Below are positions 16,437 to 26,638 of a stretch of DNA of 64,000 bases, one piece after another. Below the pieces are notes generated by a model. It did not search any database. It was not told where the DNA came from and saw only the letters and a program-made list of their open reading frames with translations. Made by a program: the position numbers and the translations under genes. Source of the stretch: Enterobacter sp. JBIWA008 (GTDB lineage: Bacteria; Pseudomonadota; Gammaproteobacteria; Enterobacterales; Enterobacteriaceae); contig NZ_CP074149.1 in NCBI RefSeq assembly GCF_019968765.1, positions 2,790,001 to 2,854,000 of the forward strand, written 5' to 3'. Each line of letters begins with the position of its first letter. Positions within the stretch are counted from its first letter, which is position 1.

Positions 16437-17855
16437 CTACGGATTCACCAGCCAGGTGCCCGGCTTGGTGATATCCAGCGTCTGGCCACGCGTTCTTCCG
16501 TTGCCCTGCAGTTCAATCTTCGCCTCACCGGCCGGCAGCTTGAGCGATGCATAGCCGTTGGTTCCCGGGCGCAGCGCTTTTGGCTCGCCGTTCACTTTCA
16601 GCGTTTCGCCGTCGAGGATCCGGATATAGACCAACGCAACAGGGCTCTCGACAGGCGGTGGCGTCTGCTGTGCCGTCGCCTGCTCGCTCACCTTCGCCGT
16701 TTCTGGCTTCACGTCCGGCGCGTTCGCGGCGGTTTCAGTCGGACGCGTCTCTGCCGGTGCTTGTGCAGCCTGCTCGGGAGCATCATTACCGCTGCTGAAC
16801 AGCATCGCGCCAGCGACAACGCCGACCAGCACGCCTGCGGCAACCATGCCCGGGATCTTGTAGCGACGCCAGTCGAGGAGCGACGCCGGTTTTTCGTCTT
16901 CAACCGGAACCAGCATCGTGCCGGGCTTTTTCGCCGTCAGCACGTCGTTGATACCCGCGACCGGCATCTCAATCAGCGCGGCAAACTCGTCGATTGACTG
17001 CGGACGGTCCTCCATGTGCAGCGCCAGCGCGCGGTCGATGGCCTGCAGCAGCGGAATGGAATAGCCTTGCGGCATGATTTCCACCAGCGGTTTGCAGGTA
17101 TCCTGAATCGAGCGCACCACGCTGACCGGCGGCGGAGAACCCACAATCAGGGTACGCAGCACGGCGCCGAGGGCGTATATGTCCGTCCAAGGGCCCTGCT
17201 CGCTTTCGTTGTCGTCGGTGTACTGCTCGATCGGCGCAAAGCCCGGGCGCAGCATGGTTTCCGTTTCGTCGGAAAGGTTACCGATGGTGCGGCGCGCGGA
17301 GCCGAAATCGAGCAGCACCGGCAGGCCGTTATCCTGGATCTGGATGTTATCCAGAGAGATGTCGCGGTGCAGGTAGCCTTCGTCGTGGATGGTCTTGATT
17401 GCGCCAAACAGCATCGGCAGCGTGCGGCGGATCCAGGCTTCGTTGATCAGCTCCGGCTTTTCTTCGCGCAGGCGAGAAAGCGTGGTTCCGCTGTAGAACA
17501 GCGTCCCCATGTAGGCCGTGTCGTTTTGCACCCAGAAACGCAGAACGTGCAGCAGGTTCGGGTGGTTAAAGCGCGCCAGCAGACGGGCTTCCTGAATGAA
17601 GCTGTTCAGGCCAGCGGAAAACGCTTTGCCAAAGCGCTCGCTGCGCAGCACCAGGGTCATGTCGTCGCCGCGCACGGCGAGCGAGGAAGGCATAAATTCT
17701 TTGATAGCGATAGTGCGTTCGAGCTGGTGATCCCACGCGCGATAGACGATGCCAAAACCGCCGCCGCCGATCACCTCTTTGATTTCAAACTCGTTGAAGC
17801 GGTACCCGACCGGGAGCGCGTTTGGGACAGTCCGATTGTTATCATTATCCGTCAT
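16437..17855 (-). CDS. ppkA: T6SS serine/threonine protein kinase PpkA
   Basis: The product has 472 residues. The kinase domain (about 20-295) has an intact glycine loop GGGGFG (30-35), catalytic Lys52 (AIKEF), HRD at 163-165 with Asn170, and DFG at 183-185. A single transmembrane helix lies at about 334-354. The exported part has a Pro/Ala/Thr-rich linker and a PEGA-like beta domain (about 405-472) suited to sensing the periplasm. In T6SS clusters with fha and pppA, PpkA phosphorylates the FHA protein and promotes assembly and firing. Here it follows clpV by 24 bp in the same operon. All catalytic residues are present. Confidence 0.95.
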   Translation of the reverse strand: MTDNDNNRTVPNALPVGYRFNEFEIKEVIGGGGFGIVYRAWDHQLERTIAIKEFMPSSLAVRGDDMTLVLRSERFGKAFSAGLNSFIQEARLLARFNHPNLLHVLRFWVQNDTAYMGTLFYSGTTLSRLREEKPELINEAWIRRTLPMLFGAIKTIHDEGYLHRDISLDNIQIQDNGLPVLLDFGSARRTIGNLSDETETMLRPGFAPIEQYTDDNESEQGPWTDIYALGAVLRTLIVGSPPPVSVVRSIQDTCKPLVEIMPQGYSIPLLQAIDRALALHMEDRPQSIDEFAALIEMPVAGINDVLTAKKPGTMLVPVEDEKPASLLDWRRYKIPGMVAAGVLVGVVAGAMLFSSGNDAPEQAAQAPAETRPTETAANAPDVKPETAKVSEQATAQQTPPPVESPVALVYIRILDGETLKVNGEPKALRPGTNGYASLKLPAGEAKIELQGNGRTRGQTLDITKPGTWLVNP

Positions 17856-17879
17856 CTTTTACAGTTCTCTTGATGATTA

Positions 17880-20495
17880 TTACGCGGCAAACTGACAGTG
17901 AAACTCGCCCTGCTCGCAGGTGACGTGCAGACGTCGGTACTGCTCATCGCTGCGGCTGGCGGTAAGTAAGATCTGGCTCATCTGAGGCAGCAAGGTGTTG
18001 GTCAGAATAGCGTCCACCATGCGGCCCCCGGACTCCACCTCGGTACAGCGCTGAACAATCTGTTCCACCACGCTGTCGTCAAATTCAGAAATAATGCTGT
18101 GATTCTCTTCCAGACGACGCTGAATGCGCTTGAGCTGCAGGCGAACAATCTGCCCCAGCATCTCGTCGCTGAGTGGGTAGTACGGCACCACCAGCAGGCG
18201 GCCCAGCAGCGCCGGCGGGAAGACCTCCAGCAGCGGCTGGCGCAGGGCGCCGCTTAACGCGTCAGGCTCCGGCATCAGCTCCGGATCGGCGCACATGGCG
18301 CTAATCAGGTCGGTGCCGACGTTGGAGGTCAGAATAATGATGGTGTTACGGAAATCGATGTGGCGCCCCTCGCCGTCTTCCATCCAGCCCTTATCAAAGA
18401 CCTGGAAGAAGATTTCGTGGACGTCCGGGTGCGCTTTTTCAATTTCATCCAGCAGCACCACGCTGTACGGGCGGCGGCGCACGGCCTCGGTTAACACGCC
18501 GCCTTCACCATACCCTACGTACCCTGGAGGCGCACCTTTTAGGGTGGAAACGGTGTGCGCTTCCTGAAACTCGCTCATGTTGATGGTGATAACGTTCTGC
18601 TCGCCGCCGTAGAGGGATTCCGCGAGCGCCAGCGCGGTTTCGGTTTTACCGACCCCGGACGGGCCGCACAGCATAAAGACGCCCACCGGTTTGTTGGGAT
18701 CGTCGAGCTTCGCCCGCGAGGTTTTCACGCGCCGGGCAATGAGGTCCAGACCGTGACGCTGGCCGATAACGCGCTGGTTGAGCGTGTCGGCGAGGTTCAG
18801 CACCGCGTCGATCTCGTTTTTCACCATTCGGCCCAGCGGGATCCCGGTCCAGTCAGAGACCACCGCGGCGACCACGTTTTCATCCACCGCCGCAAACAGC
18901 AGCGGTTCATCGCCCTGCAGGGCGTTCAGCGCATGCTGCTGTTCCGCCAGCTGGCCGCGCAGCTCGGCGCTATCTTCCTCGCCTGCCGCGAACAGCGCGG
19001 CGCGCAGGCGGATAATCTCCTGCACCAGGCTGCGCTCTTCTTCCCAGCGCCGGGACAGGGCTTGGCGTTTTATTTCATACGCGTCGCGTTCGGCGAGTAA
19101 AACGGTCACGCGATCGGCGTCACCGGCTCCCACGCGCGCTTCGCGTTCAGCAATCTCAATTTCCACGTCCAGCGCGGCAAGGTGGCGCAGGCAGTCTTCC
19201 AGCTGCGCAGGAGGCGCGCTCTGGCTCACCGCGACGCGGGCGCAGGCGGTGTCGAGCAGCGCAACGGCTTTATCCGGCAGCTGACGCGCCGGTATGTAGC
19301 GATGCGACAGCTTCACCGCCGCGCTGACCGCTTCGTCGAGCAGCAGGACCTGGTGGTGCGTCTCCAGCGGCGACACGGTGCTGCGCAGCATCAGAATGGC
19401 CTTCGCTTCGTCCGGCTCGTGCACCTGCACCGTCTGGAAACGACGGGTCAGCGCCGGGTCTTTCTCGATGTACTTTTTGTATTCCGCCCAGGTAGTGGCG
19501 CCGATGGTGCGCAGCTGTCCGCGCGCCAGCGCGGGCTTCAGCAGGTTCGCCGCATCGCCGGTCCCCTGCTGGCCGCCTGCGCCAATCAGGGTGTGGATCT
19601 CATCGATAAACAGAATAATCGGCGTGGCGCTGGACTGGACTTCATTAATGAGCGCCTGCAGACGGGCCTCGAACTCGCCTTTCATGCCTGCGCCTGCCTG
19701 CAGCATGCCGATATCCAGCAGCCACAGCTGAATATTTTGCAGCGGCTCCGGCACGTCGCCGTCGGCGATACGCAGCGCCAGCCCTTCCACCACCGCCGTT
19801 TTCCCGACCCCGGCTTCCCCGGTCAACAGGGGGTTGTTCTGGCGGCGACGCATCAGGATATCCACCATCTGGCGGATCTCCTCGTCGCGCCCGACGACCG
19901 GGTCAATTTTCCCTTCGCGGGCGCGGGCGGTCAGGTCCTGGCCGTACTGGGCCAGCGTTCCCTGCGCCGCCGGTACCGTACCTGCCGGTGCGTCTGCGGC
20001 GGCAGCGGCCTGCTGCGTCTCTTTGCTGTTGGCGCAGATGGTATCGAACTGCTCAATCAGCACCTCGACGTTAAGGCGGGTGAACTGCGCCGAGATGCTT
20101 TTCAGCACGTTGGCCAGATTCCAGGTTTTTAGCATGCCGATTAGCAGGTGGCCGCCGCGAATGCGGCTGACGCCAAACTTCAGCGAGCCGAAGACCCAGG
20201 CGCGCTCCACTGCGCTGTCGATATGCTCGGAGAGATCGGAAACTGAACTGGCGCCACGCGGAAGGACATCCAGCGCCGCAACGATATCGCGCGTCAGCTG
20301 CTGTTCATCGAGTGCAAAGTGGCGGATGACCTGCTGCAGATCGCCATCCTGCTGCTGCATCAGCTGATGCAGCCAGTGCACCAGCTCAACATACGGGTTG
20401 CCGCGCAGCTTGCAGAACGCAGTCGCGCTTTCCAGAGAGGTAAATAACAGCGTATCCAGTTTGCCGAAAAGCACGGCACGGCTAATTTCTGACAT
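17880..20495 (-). CDS. clpV: ClpV/TssH AAA+ ATPase
   Basis: The product has 871 residues from [13 protein letters not shown] (ATG at 20495, GGAA ribosome site); the frame could open at 20513. It contains an N-terminal Clp-N domain and two AAA+ modules. The first has Walker A GEAGVGKT and Walker [14 protein letters not shown]; the second has Walker A GPSGVGKT and Walker [14 protein letters not shown]. ClpV is a hexameric cytoplasmic unfoldase that takes apart the contracted TssB/TssC sheath so that it can be reused. The length is normal for the family. It lies 38 bp after tssG and upstream of ppkA. Confidence 0.97.
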   Translation of the reverse strand: MSEISRAVLFGKLDTLLFTSLESATAFCKLRGNPYVELVHWLHQLMQQQDGDLQQVIRHFALDEQQLTRDIVAALDVLPRGASSVSDLSEHIDSAVERAWVFGSLKFGVSRIRGGHLLIGMLKTWNLANVLKSISAQFTRLNVEVLIEQFDTICANSKETQQAAAAADAPAGTVPAAQGTLAQYGQDLTARAREGKIDPVVGRDEEIRQMVDILMRRRQNNPLLTGEAGVGKTAVVEGLALRIADGDVPEPLQNIQLWLLDIGMLQAGAGMKGEFEARLQALINEVQSSATPIILFIDEIHTLIGAGGQQGTGDAANLLKPALARGQLRTIGATTWAEYKKYIEKDPALTRRFQTVQVHEPDEAKAILMLRSTVSPLETHHQVLLLDEAVSAAVKLSHRYIPARQLPDKAVALLDTACARVAVSQSAPPAQLEDCLRHLAALDVEIEIAEREARVGAGDADRVTVLLAERDAYEIKRQALSRRWEEERSLVQEIIRLRAALFAAGEEDSAELRGQLAEQQHALNALQGDEPLLFAAVDENVVAAVVSDWTGIPLGRMVKNEIDAVLNLADTLNQRVIGQRHGLDLIARRVKTSRAKLDDPNKPVGVFMLCGPSGVGKTETALALAESLYGGEQNVITINMSEFQEAHTVSTLKGAPPGYVGYGEGGVLTEAVRRRPYSVVLLDEIEKAHPDVHEIFFQVFDKGWMEDGEGRHIDFRNTIIILTSNVGTDLISAMCADPELMPEPDALSGALRQPLLEVFPPALLGRLLVVPYYPLSDEMLGQIVRLQLKRIQRRLEENHSIISEFDDSVVEQIVQRCTEVESGGRMVDAILTNTLLPQMSQILLTASRSDEQYRRLHVTCEQGEFHCQFAA

Positions 20496-20533
20496 GTTAG
20501 TTTCCATTAACAATGATTCGGTATACGGAAGGA

Positions 20534-21577
20534 TTACCGCTCTGCGCGATACATCAGATCGCCACGCGGGACGGGCTGCGGCTGAAGGCCCAGCCAGGTG
20601 TTGTAGCCTAATCGCCCATTACTGCCGAGCGTGGTGCCCTGCACCGCGTCTGCACGCAGGATCACCCGCGTTTCCCATTCAAACTCCACCCCGACGTACT
20701 GGCGCACCCAGTCGCGCAGCTCGGTGACCCACGCCTCCCCCGGCAGAAAACGGTTGTACTCCTCCGCGCTCAGCGGGCCAATTTCGATGCGAAACTTATG
20801 CTGCACGTCGCGCACCGCAACGCCGAGAAAGGCGGATTCCCCCATGCGCGGCATGCGGCGTCCTGCGCCAAGCTGCGCCTGCTCGCGCGTGGAGAGCGGC
20901 ATCCACTGCGGCACGTTGCTGACCAGCTTGACCGGCGCCTTAAAATAGCTGCGCAGGATCTTCTCCAGCCCCTCCGGATCCCGCCCGTGACGGGTCAGGT
21001 GACCGGCGTGGGTAAAGCGGGCATGCGGGCTCAGGCTGCCTTTGTTCATCTGACCCGGCTGGCCCATGCCAATCAGCGAGGCCAGGTAGCCCTCAAAGCG
21101 CCTGTTATCGGCGCGGTCCAGCGAGACGGTCGGCTGCGCATCCGCCCAGGCGCGGTAAAACAGCAGCGCCAGGCGATGATGAAACAGGTCGGCAAACGCG
21201 CTGAGGCTGGTGTCCTGATGATGATAAATACGCTCGCGGACGTATTCGGTCATGTGGACCGGCAGCGGGCCGTTCGGGCCAAACAGGCCGAAGCTGAGGA
21301 TTGACACCTCATGCAGCCCGCTCTCTTCCCGTTGGCGAACCTGGGCCAGCGTCGACGGAGCAAAACTCATCGACGGCTGCTGGCCGATGCGCAGCGGTTC
21401 AAATTTCGGCAGCGGCGCGCGGCCCAGCGGGTAGCGCTCGCCGCCCAGGGCATCAATGCGCCTTAACAGCTGAAACAGATCGTAGCGCCAGGGCGTCTCA
21501 CGAACCCCCTGCCAGAACGCGTCCGGCAGCTTCGTCAGGCGATGCACGCGCAGCGGTGCAGTGGCGGCGTCACTCAT
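20534..21577 (-). CDS. tssG: T6SS baseplate protein TssG
   Basis: The product has 347 residues, of the ImpH/VasB (TssG) family. Typical features are the opening FDLFQLLRRIDAL-type helix (here YDLFQLLRRIDAL), the phrase LSFGLFGPNGPLPVHMTEYVRER, and the C-terminal TRLGYNTWLG-like end (here NGRLGYNTWLGLQP). TssG joins TssE, TssF and TssK in the baseplate wedge around VgrG at the inner membrane. The start codon overlaps the tssF stop by 4 bp, so the two are translationally coupled. Nothing appears truncated. Confidence 0.96.
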   Translation of the reverse strand: MSDAATAPLRVHRLTKLPDAFWQGVRETPWRYDLFQLLRRIDALGGERYPLGRAPLPKFEPLRIGQQPSMSFAPSTLAQVRQREESGLHEVSILSFGLFGPNGPLPVHMTEYVRERIYHHQDTSLSAFADLFHHRLALLFYRAWADAQPTVSLDRADNRRFEGYLASLIGMGQPGQMNKGSLSPHARFTHAGHLTRHGRDPEGLEKILRSYFKAPVKLVSNVPQWMPLSTREQAQLGAGRRMPRMGESAFLGVAVRDVQHKFRIEIGPLSAEEYNRFLPGEAWVTELRDWVRQYVGVEFEWETRVILRADAVQGTTLGSNGRLGYNTWLGLQPQPVPRGDLMYRAER

Positions 21578-23445
21578 ATCAGCGCCCTTTTACCCATGCG
21601 CGGCGCCCAGTAGCCAATTTCGCCGCGCTGCTGACTTTTCAGGGTGAACTCCGTAAAGCTGTTGATGGAGACCAGTCGGGCAAAGAGACGTTCCATCACG
21701 CTGCCAAAGAGCCACGGACTGGCGCCGGAAAAGGCGCGCTCATCCACCGTCAGGGTAATGCCGATCCCGCGGGCGAAAACGACCGGACCGGGTTCAGGCA
21801 CGCGGCGGTGAACCGGCTCCAGCACGCAGTGACGAACGCCTTCCACCTGACGCGCAACGGGCGTTTCTGCCAGGTTGGCGTACAGCCCTAACAGCTGGCG
21901 CAGCGCGGCCGCGCCGTCTTCGTTTTCGCTGTCCATCAGGCTGAGGTAGTTCATCTGCAGCTGGCTGATGAGCCGCCAGGTGCTGAACCCTTCCGCCAGC
22001 GCGGGACGCGGCGGCGTCGGGCCTTTGCGCAGGGTGAGAGATTTCACCGGCATGGAATCGGCCATAATGAACTGCCCGAGCTCCTGCTGCAGCATCAGCG
22101 GCAGATCGCGGCTGGTGCAGAGCACCTCGGCAGAGATATAGCGCAGGTTTTCCTGCCAGGGGGCATGCTGTTCATCCACCAGCGAAACAAACACCTCCGA
22201 GCCAATATAGCCGGTGCGGGTGCCGTAGCGCAGGGCGTGCTCGGACAGCACGCGCTGTTCGCGGCGCAGGGAAAAATAGGCCCCGTAGTTGCCCGCATCG
22301 CCGCTCCAGGTGCTCCAGAATGGACGAAACGTCTGGTCATCGCGCTGACCGTCGGCGCTGCCGTAGATTTTTTTGACCGCGTAAATTTCATAATCCAGCG
22401 GACGAATGTTATCGACCACCAGATGGTATTCATGCTGGCCTTCATTCAGCTTCTGACGCGCCGCGACCTTTGGAAACAGGTTGATGACCGGCGTACAGTG
22501 CAGCGCCAGATGGCTGGCATCGACCACGCGCTCCAGCTGTTCATCCGACTTATCCAGCAGAATGAAGATGTCGAAGGCTTTTTCGCCTTCACAGCGCTGG
22601 ATGAGCGTGCTCAGACCGCTCAGGCTAATGAAGCGGAAGCGGGCCGGAAACGCGAAATACTCCTGCAGCAGACGGTAGCCGTCAAAGTTGCGCAGATCGT
22701 CCGGAAGCAGCGCCTGGTCAGGCTCAAAGCCCTCCTGGCGCAGCGCGTCCGACGCCAGCAGCTGTCGCTGCGGCTGCGGGCTGACCGTCTGACAGACGAT
22801 CCCGGCGTGGTGCTCCATCACCAGCTCCAGCAGCTTCAGCGCTTCAATATCCGGACCGGCGAGGAAAAATTCGAGTCGGTCAAAATCCAGGTGCCCGAGG
22901 TTTTGCGGGCCGTCGCAGGCGATGCGGATCCGCAGGGCGCTGCCGATCCCCCGCTGGCTCAGACCCAGCTGCGCCAGCGGCAGATCGGCGGGCACGCCGC
23001 CCAGCTCAACCTTATCGATTTTCAGCGGCAGCAGGTTGACCTCGTGCGCCGTGGTATAGCTGCAGGTCACGCCGTTTTTTTTCAGCGCCAGGCTGTCCAT
23101 CATGGTACCGCGCGGCACAATGAATCCCTTGCTCAGGTCGCCCCGGCTGCTGTCGGGCGCAATCTCCGCAATCGCCATCGACGGCGTGGGCGCAAGATAG
23201 TTCGGCGCAATCATCTCCAGCAGACGCTGGGAGAAGCGCGGAAACTCCGCGTCCATTTTCATCTGCACGCGGGAGGTCAGGAAGGCGAACCCTTCCATCA
23301 GGCGTTCGGTATACGGGTCCGCCACGTCGATGCCGCGCATGCCCAGCCGTCCGGCGACCTTAGGGTAGCGCTCGGCAAACTCGGCCCCCATTTCGCGCAG
23401 GTAGGCCAGCTCACGGTTGTAGTATTCGAGCAGTTTACTTTCCAT
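21574..23445 (-). CDS. tssF: T6SS baseplate protein TssF
   Basis: The product has 623 residues, of the ImpG/VasA (TssF) family. The N-terminus MESKLLEYYNRELAYLREMG and the following GVDVxDPxxERL phrase (here GIDVADPYTERLMEGFAFL) are diagnostic. TssF forms the core of each baseplate wedge with TssG. Its start lies 2 bp after the tssE stop and its end overlaps tssG by 4 bp, the usual tssE-tssF-tssG order. The length is normal. Confidence 0.97.
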   Translation of the reverse strand: MESKLLEYYNRELAYLREMGAEFAERYPKVAGRLGMRGIDVADPYTERLMEGFAFLTSRVQMKMDAEFPRFSQRLLEMIAPNYLAPTPSMAIAEIAPDSSRGDLSKGFIVPRGTMMDSLALKKNGVTCSYTTAHEVNLLPLKIDKVELGGVPADLPLAQLGLSQRGIGSALRIRIACDGPQNLGHLDFDRLEFFLAGPDIEALKLLELVMEHHAGIVCQTVSPQPQRQLLASDALRQEGFEPDQALLPDDLRNFDGYRLLQEYFAFPARFRFISLSGLSTLIQRCEGEKAFDIFILLDKSDEQLERVVDASHLALHCTPVINLFPKVAARQKLNEGQHEYHLVVDNIRPLDYEIYAVKKIYGSADGQRDDQTFRPFWSTWSGDAGNYGAYFSLRREQRVLSEHALRYGTRTGYIGSEVFVSLVDEQHAPWQENLRYISAEVLCTSRDLPLMLQQELGQFIMADSMPVKSLTLRKGPTPPRPALAEGFSTWRLISQLQMNYLSLMDSENEDGAAALRQLLGLYANLAETPVARQVEGVRHCVLEPVHRRVPEPGPVVFARGIGITLTVDERAFSGASPWLFGSVMERLFARLVSINSFTEFTLKSQQRGEIGYWAPRMGKRALI

Positions 23446-23447
23446 GA

Positions 23448-24011
23448 TTACCCCGCATCTTTCAGTTCAAAATGGCCGTTTTCCAGATCGACATCGGTAC
23501 GAAACAGAAACTCCAGCGGGTACGGCACACACCACAGACGCCCTTTGATCTCGATGGAGAGCACGTTGTGCAGATCCAGCGAGGAGGTATCCGACACGCA
23601 GCGGACCTGCAGCCCCTGCGGCAAAATGCGCGGTTCAAAATTGATGATGGCCTCGGTGAGCTTGCGCTGAATGTCATGCCATTCGATGTCCGACATTCTT
23701 TTTCCGGCCAGCGGCGCGACGCCGAAGTTAACCACCGAGCGCTTCACGTGCGGCAAGGCGCTCAAATCGCCGGAGGCATCGTGGTTGATGGTGTTAAACA
23801 GCCACTGCAGATCCCGCAGGACATTGCGGCGCAGGGCGGCGTGGGTGATCAGATTGCTGTTGGCCGACTCGCGTTTTTTTTCCGGGTCGTTATCGGTGAG
23901 GCGATCCAGCAGCGAGGGCTGCATTTTGTCGCGCGCCCCCACCTTCTCCTGCCTGCTGCGGGCTTGCCAGCCGCTGCGCAGCAGATCGCCTTCGCCAGCG
24001 GGATTACTCAT
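23448..24011 (-). CDS. tssE: T6SS baseplate protein TssE (gp25-like)
   Basis: The product has 187 residues starting at the ATG at 24011, which overlaps the tagJ stop region. The C-terminal half has the gp25-like lysozyme-fold domain: SVVNFGVAPLAGKR (here RSVVNFGVAPLAGKRM), IRQAIxxFEPRI (here TEAIINFEPRILPQGLQ) and a terminal strand series. TssE connects the baseplate wedge to the first sheath ring. The LTDNDPEKKRES phrase near residue 45 is typical of the TssE N-terminal region. It is translationally coupled to tagJ upstream and followed closely by tssF. Confidence 0.95.
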   Translation of the reverse strand: MSNPAGEGDLLRSGWQARSRQEKVGARDKMQPSLLDRLTDNDPEKKRESANSNLITHAALRRNVLRDLQWLFNTINHDASGDLSALPHVKRSVVNFGVAPLAGKRMSDIEWHDIQRKLTEAIINFEPRILPQGLQVRCVSDTSSLDLHNVLSIEIKGRLWCVPYPLEFLFRTDVDLENGHFELKDAG

Positions 24012-24816
24012 CGGCTCCGTCCGTCGCAAACGTCACGAGGCTTAAGGACAGCAGCGGGCTTTCGCTTTGCTCGCTCAGCCAGGCCTTCTGGCCCCTGCCT
24101 TCGTAAAGGGTGCCGTCTTCGTCGAGCGGCAGCCACTCGGTGGTGCGGCCCAGCCTGAGCGCATCAGTGGCATCGGCAGCAAACGGATAACGCGCCGGGA
24201 TCTGACACACCTGCTCCGTACCGTCGGTCAGGCGCACCAGCGCGTGGCGCCAGACCAGATCGGTCACGCTGGCAGGCGCCTGGAAACGGATCTCCGCGAT
24301 AGCGCTAAACGGCAGCCAGAAATAGCGGCCGTTAACAATGGTTTCGCAGACCGGGCCGAGACGGGCATCGCCGTCCATCAGCCACTCAAAAGCCTGCGTC
24401 TCCTCGTTTTCGAGGGCGATGCGGCCTGGGTTGGCCTGAGCCTGTTCAAGGGCTTCAAGACGCAGCGCCCGGGCGCGCTCGCCCTCCTCGCTTAGCGCCG
24501 CGGCCAGGGTCGTCAGCCACGGCCACTGGGATTCAGGCATGGTCGGACGCGCCTGTCCCGCCATCACCTGCGCGCGCTGCAGCTCGCCCTGAATGGATTG
24601 CTCCAGCAGCGTGACGGTGGGCTTCGCCTGGGGCTTGAGCGCCAGCCAGCTTTTCAGCTGGGTCAGCGCGCGCGTCCAGTTGCCGCTGAGGGTTAAAAAC
24701 TGCACGAACGCGGCGCGGAGGTCGGCATCCGCCGGACGGGCTTTGATTTCTGCTTCCAGACGCGCGAGCGCATCGTTGAGCGACTCGCCGGCCAGGCGTT
24801 GATAGAGCGTATTCAT
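24004..24816 (-). CDS. tagJ: T6SS accessory protein TagJ (ImpE family)
   Basis: The product has 270 residues. I chose the ATG at 24816 (MNTLYQRLAGESL) because an AAGGA site lies 6 nt before it; an in-frame ATG two codons earlier has no spacing. The N-terminal half is helical (ALARLEAEIKARPADADLRAAFVQFL resembles a TPR). The C-terminal ImpE domain includes RYFWLPFSAIAEI and a WLPLDEDG-like phrase. TagJ binds TssB and helps ClpV-driven sheath recycling in the systems studied. It is placed directly before tssE, matching other T6SS clusters. Confidence in the family is high. Confidence 0.92.
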   Translation of the reverse strand: MNTLYQRLAGESLNDALARLEAEIKARPADADLRAAFVQFLTLSGNWTRALTQLKSWLALKPQAKPTVTLLEQSIQGELQRAQVMAGQARPTMPESQWPWLTTLAAALSEEGERARALRLEALEQAQANPGRIALENEETQAFEWLMDGDARLGPVCETIVNGRYFWLPFSAIAEIRFQAPASVTDLVWRHALVRLTDGTEQVCQIPARYPFAADATDALRLGRTTEWLPLDEDGTLYEGRGQKAWLSEQSESPLLSLSLVTFATDGADE

Positions 24817-24825
24817 AGCCATTCC

Positions 24826-25824
24826 TTAATTCGCCGCGCGCCATGCGCCGACGGCCGGATCGCGCAGCTGAGGACGCAGGGTGTCAATCAGAACGATATT
24901 CAGCGGCGTGCCGGGTGCGACCCAGGCGCCCCACGTTTTTTTCACCGCCGCGATACGCGCCTGCAGTTTTACGTCATCGCTGGCGATTTCACGGGAAATC
25001 TCCACCGCGACGGTGCCGTTGCTTTTCCAGCTGTTCAGGGCGCTATCGTAAGGCAGGATCATCCAGCTCTGGTCGCTGTTTGGGGTGCTGAAAACCATGC
25101 GCTCTTTGTTGACGGAGGTGATCAGCGCGTTTTCAGGATCGGCGCTTTGATTCAGACCCGTCACCGGGAAGCCATGGATGTACGTCACCGCCATCTCTTT
25201 CTGCCCGCCGTTGCGGGACTGCGACACAACGGTGTGTCCGCTCAGCCAGCTGCCGTTACCGCAGCGGGTGGTGTCAGAATCGGGAATAAAGAGCGCCGGT
25301 GCAGAAGCGCCCCCTTCCCAGAAGGTGCGCAGGTGGCAGCCGTCCTGCAGGGTAAACTCCTGCCACGGCGTGCGGTCGGCGGCAACGGTGCGGGAAGCCA
25401 CGTCCTGGTCCGGCGGCAGCAACGCGCCGCTGGATGGGGTTGCGGTGACGGTCGCAGCAGGCGCGGCCTGCTCCTGTTTCACCACCAGCGCCCAGTCCTG
25501 CGCTTTGCCTGCCGTGCCCTGGGCCAGCGTGGTACCCGCCGGATCGTTGAGCGTCCAGCTGAGCTTATTCACTTTGCTGCACTGGTGTTCCAGCAGGGAG
25601 CCAAGACGCGGCACAAAGTTCTCCAGCACGGAGACGTCTTTCTTGCCGTTCGCCACAATACGCAGCGCCACCTCAGGCTTACACCAGCTCTGCGGCGTGT
25701 TGTCTTTAATGTTGTCGATCCAGATATCCAGCTTCTGCGCAGGAGACTGCACGATGCGGAAATTCTCAGCCTGCGCGGTGGAGGTGACCGCCAGAAGTGC
25801 CAAACCCGATAGCCAAAGTTTCAT
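24826..25824 (-). CDS. T6SS-linked exported protein, function unknown
   Basis: The product has 332 residues from ATG at 25824, chosen because it gives a clean signal peptide (MKLWLSGLALLAVTSTAQA) and follows a GGAAC ribosome site; the frame could be opened to 25971 only through the end of pppA. The mature protein has four or more Cys residues in apparent pairs (SWCKPE, EHQCSKV, DGCHLRT, TRCGNG), consistent with an oxidised periplasmic protein. I do not recognise the family. It sits between the phosphatase pppA and tagJ in the middle of the core operon, so a role in T6SS assembly or regulation in the periplasm is likely but undefined. Only 9 bp separate it from tagJ. Confidence 0.8.
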   Translation of the reverse strand: MKLWLSGLALLAVTSTAQAENFRIVQSPAQKLDIWIDNIKDNTPQSWCKPEVALRIVANGKKDVSVLENFVPRLGSLLEHQCSKVNKLSWTLNDPAGTTLAQGTAGKAQDWALVVKQEQAAPAATVTATPSSGALLPPDQDVASRTVAADRTPWQEFTLQDGCHLRTFWEGGASAPALFIPDSDTTRCGNGSWLSGHTVVSQSRNGGQKEMAVTYIHGFPVTGLNQSADPENALITSVNKERMVFSTPNSDQSWMILPYDSALNSWKSNGTVAVEISREIASDDVKLQARIAAVKKTWGAWVAPGTPLNIVLIDTLRPQLRDPAVGAWRAAN

Positions 25825-25840
25825 ATCGTTCCTTGTGTGT

Positions 25841-26638
25841 CTAATCAGTTCCGCAGGGAAGAAATTGTGCTGCGTCAGAGAGGGTGTGCAGCAAAGTGGT
25901 GTCCTGAGGGTTGCCCATCCATACCGCCAGGGCAGTATAGTTATCCTGAGCATTCCCTTCCTGTTCGCCATTCTTTTGAATGATTTGGTTCATTAAGGTC
26001 AGCCACTCCTGCGGCGTATTGACCATATGCAGCGACTGCTTCATTTGCTCTTCGCTGACGCCGTGCCAGAACCCGTCGGTGCAGAGTAAGAATGCATCGC
26101 CGTCTTCCACCTGCACCACGTCGCTGTAGCTCGCTTCCGGCCCGCCGTTTTCAATCCCCAGCGCCAGATAGAGCAAATTGCTGTTCAGGTTGTCGGTCTG
26201 GTGCCCGGCGTCTTTCATCTGCTGCACCAGGCTGTGGTCGGTGGTCACATGCCACAGCCATCCCCGACGAAACAGGTACAGGCGGCTGTCTCCGGCGTGC
26301 GCCCAGTAGGCCAGCCCGTAATCACGGTCAATGAACAGGCTGACCAGCGTCGTGCCCATCCGGCGGTAGTCCTGAACGGCCTGCTGTTCGCTGAGAATGG
26401 TGCGGTTCGCCGTCTGCACGTAGTCGCGGATGTGCTGCGCGTTAAGATGTTTGTCGCCATCGAAGCGGGAGATAATGCTGTTGCGGGCCAGCTCTGCAGC
26501 CACCTCACCGCCCGGCAGGCCCGCGATGCCGTCGCAGACGACAAAGCAGGCCGAACGTTCCCCTATGGTTTCTCCCGTCTGATCCTGGTTGCTGGCGCGC
26601 GTCCCCTGGCGGGAGAGAGAAGCCGTTGCGATATTCAT
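25841..26638 (-). CDS. pppA: T6SS protein phosphatase PppA (PP2C family)
   Basis: The product has 265 residues. PP2C motifs are present: RxxNQDxxG-like (RASNQDQTG), VCDGIAGLPGG (metal-binding Asp), YWAHAGDSRLYLFR, TTDHSLVQQM and LLCTDGFWHGVS. It has no signal or transmembrane segment and acts in the cytoplasm. In T6SS phosphorylation control it removes the phosphate that PpkA adds to the FHA protein, switching the system off. Its ATG overlaps the end of fha by 4 bp, so the regulator and phosphatase are made together. Confidence 0.95.
   Translation of the reverse strand: MNIATASLSRQGTRASNQDQTGETIGERSACFVVCDGIAGLPGGEVAAELARNSIISRFDGDKHLNAQHIRDYVQTANRTILSEQQAVQDYRRMGTTLVSLFIDRDYGLAYWAHAGDSRLYLFRRGWLWHVTTDHSLVQQMKDAGHQTDNLNSNLLYLALGIENGGPEASYSDVVQVEDGDAFLLCTDGFWHGVSEEQMKQSLHMVNTPQEWLTLMNQIIQKNGEQEGNAQDNYTALAVWMGNPQDTTLLHTLSDAAQFLPCGTD

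Noticed and set aside
25824..25971. Longer start for the exported protein before tagJ
   Set aside because: The added part is pppA coding sequence read in another frame and would hide the signal peptide.
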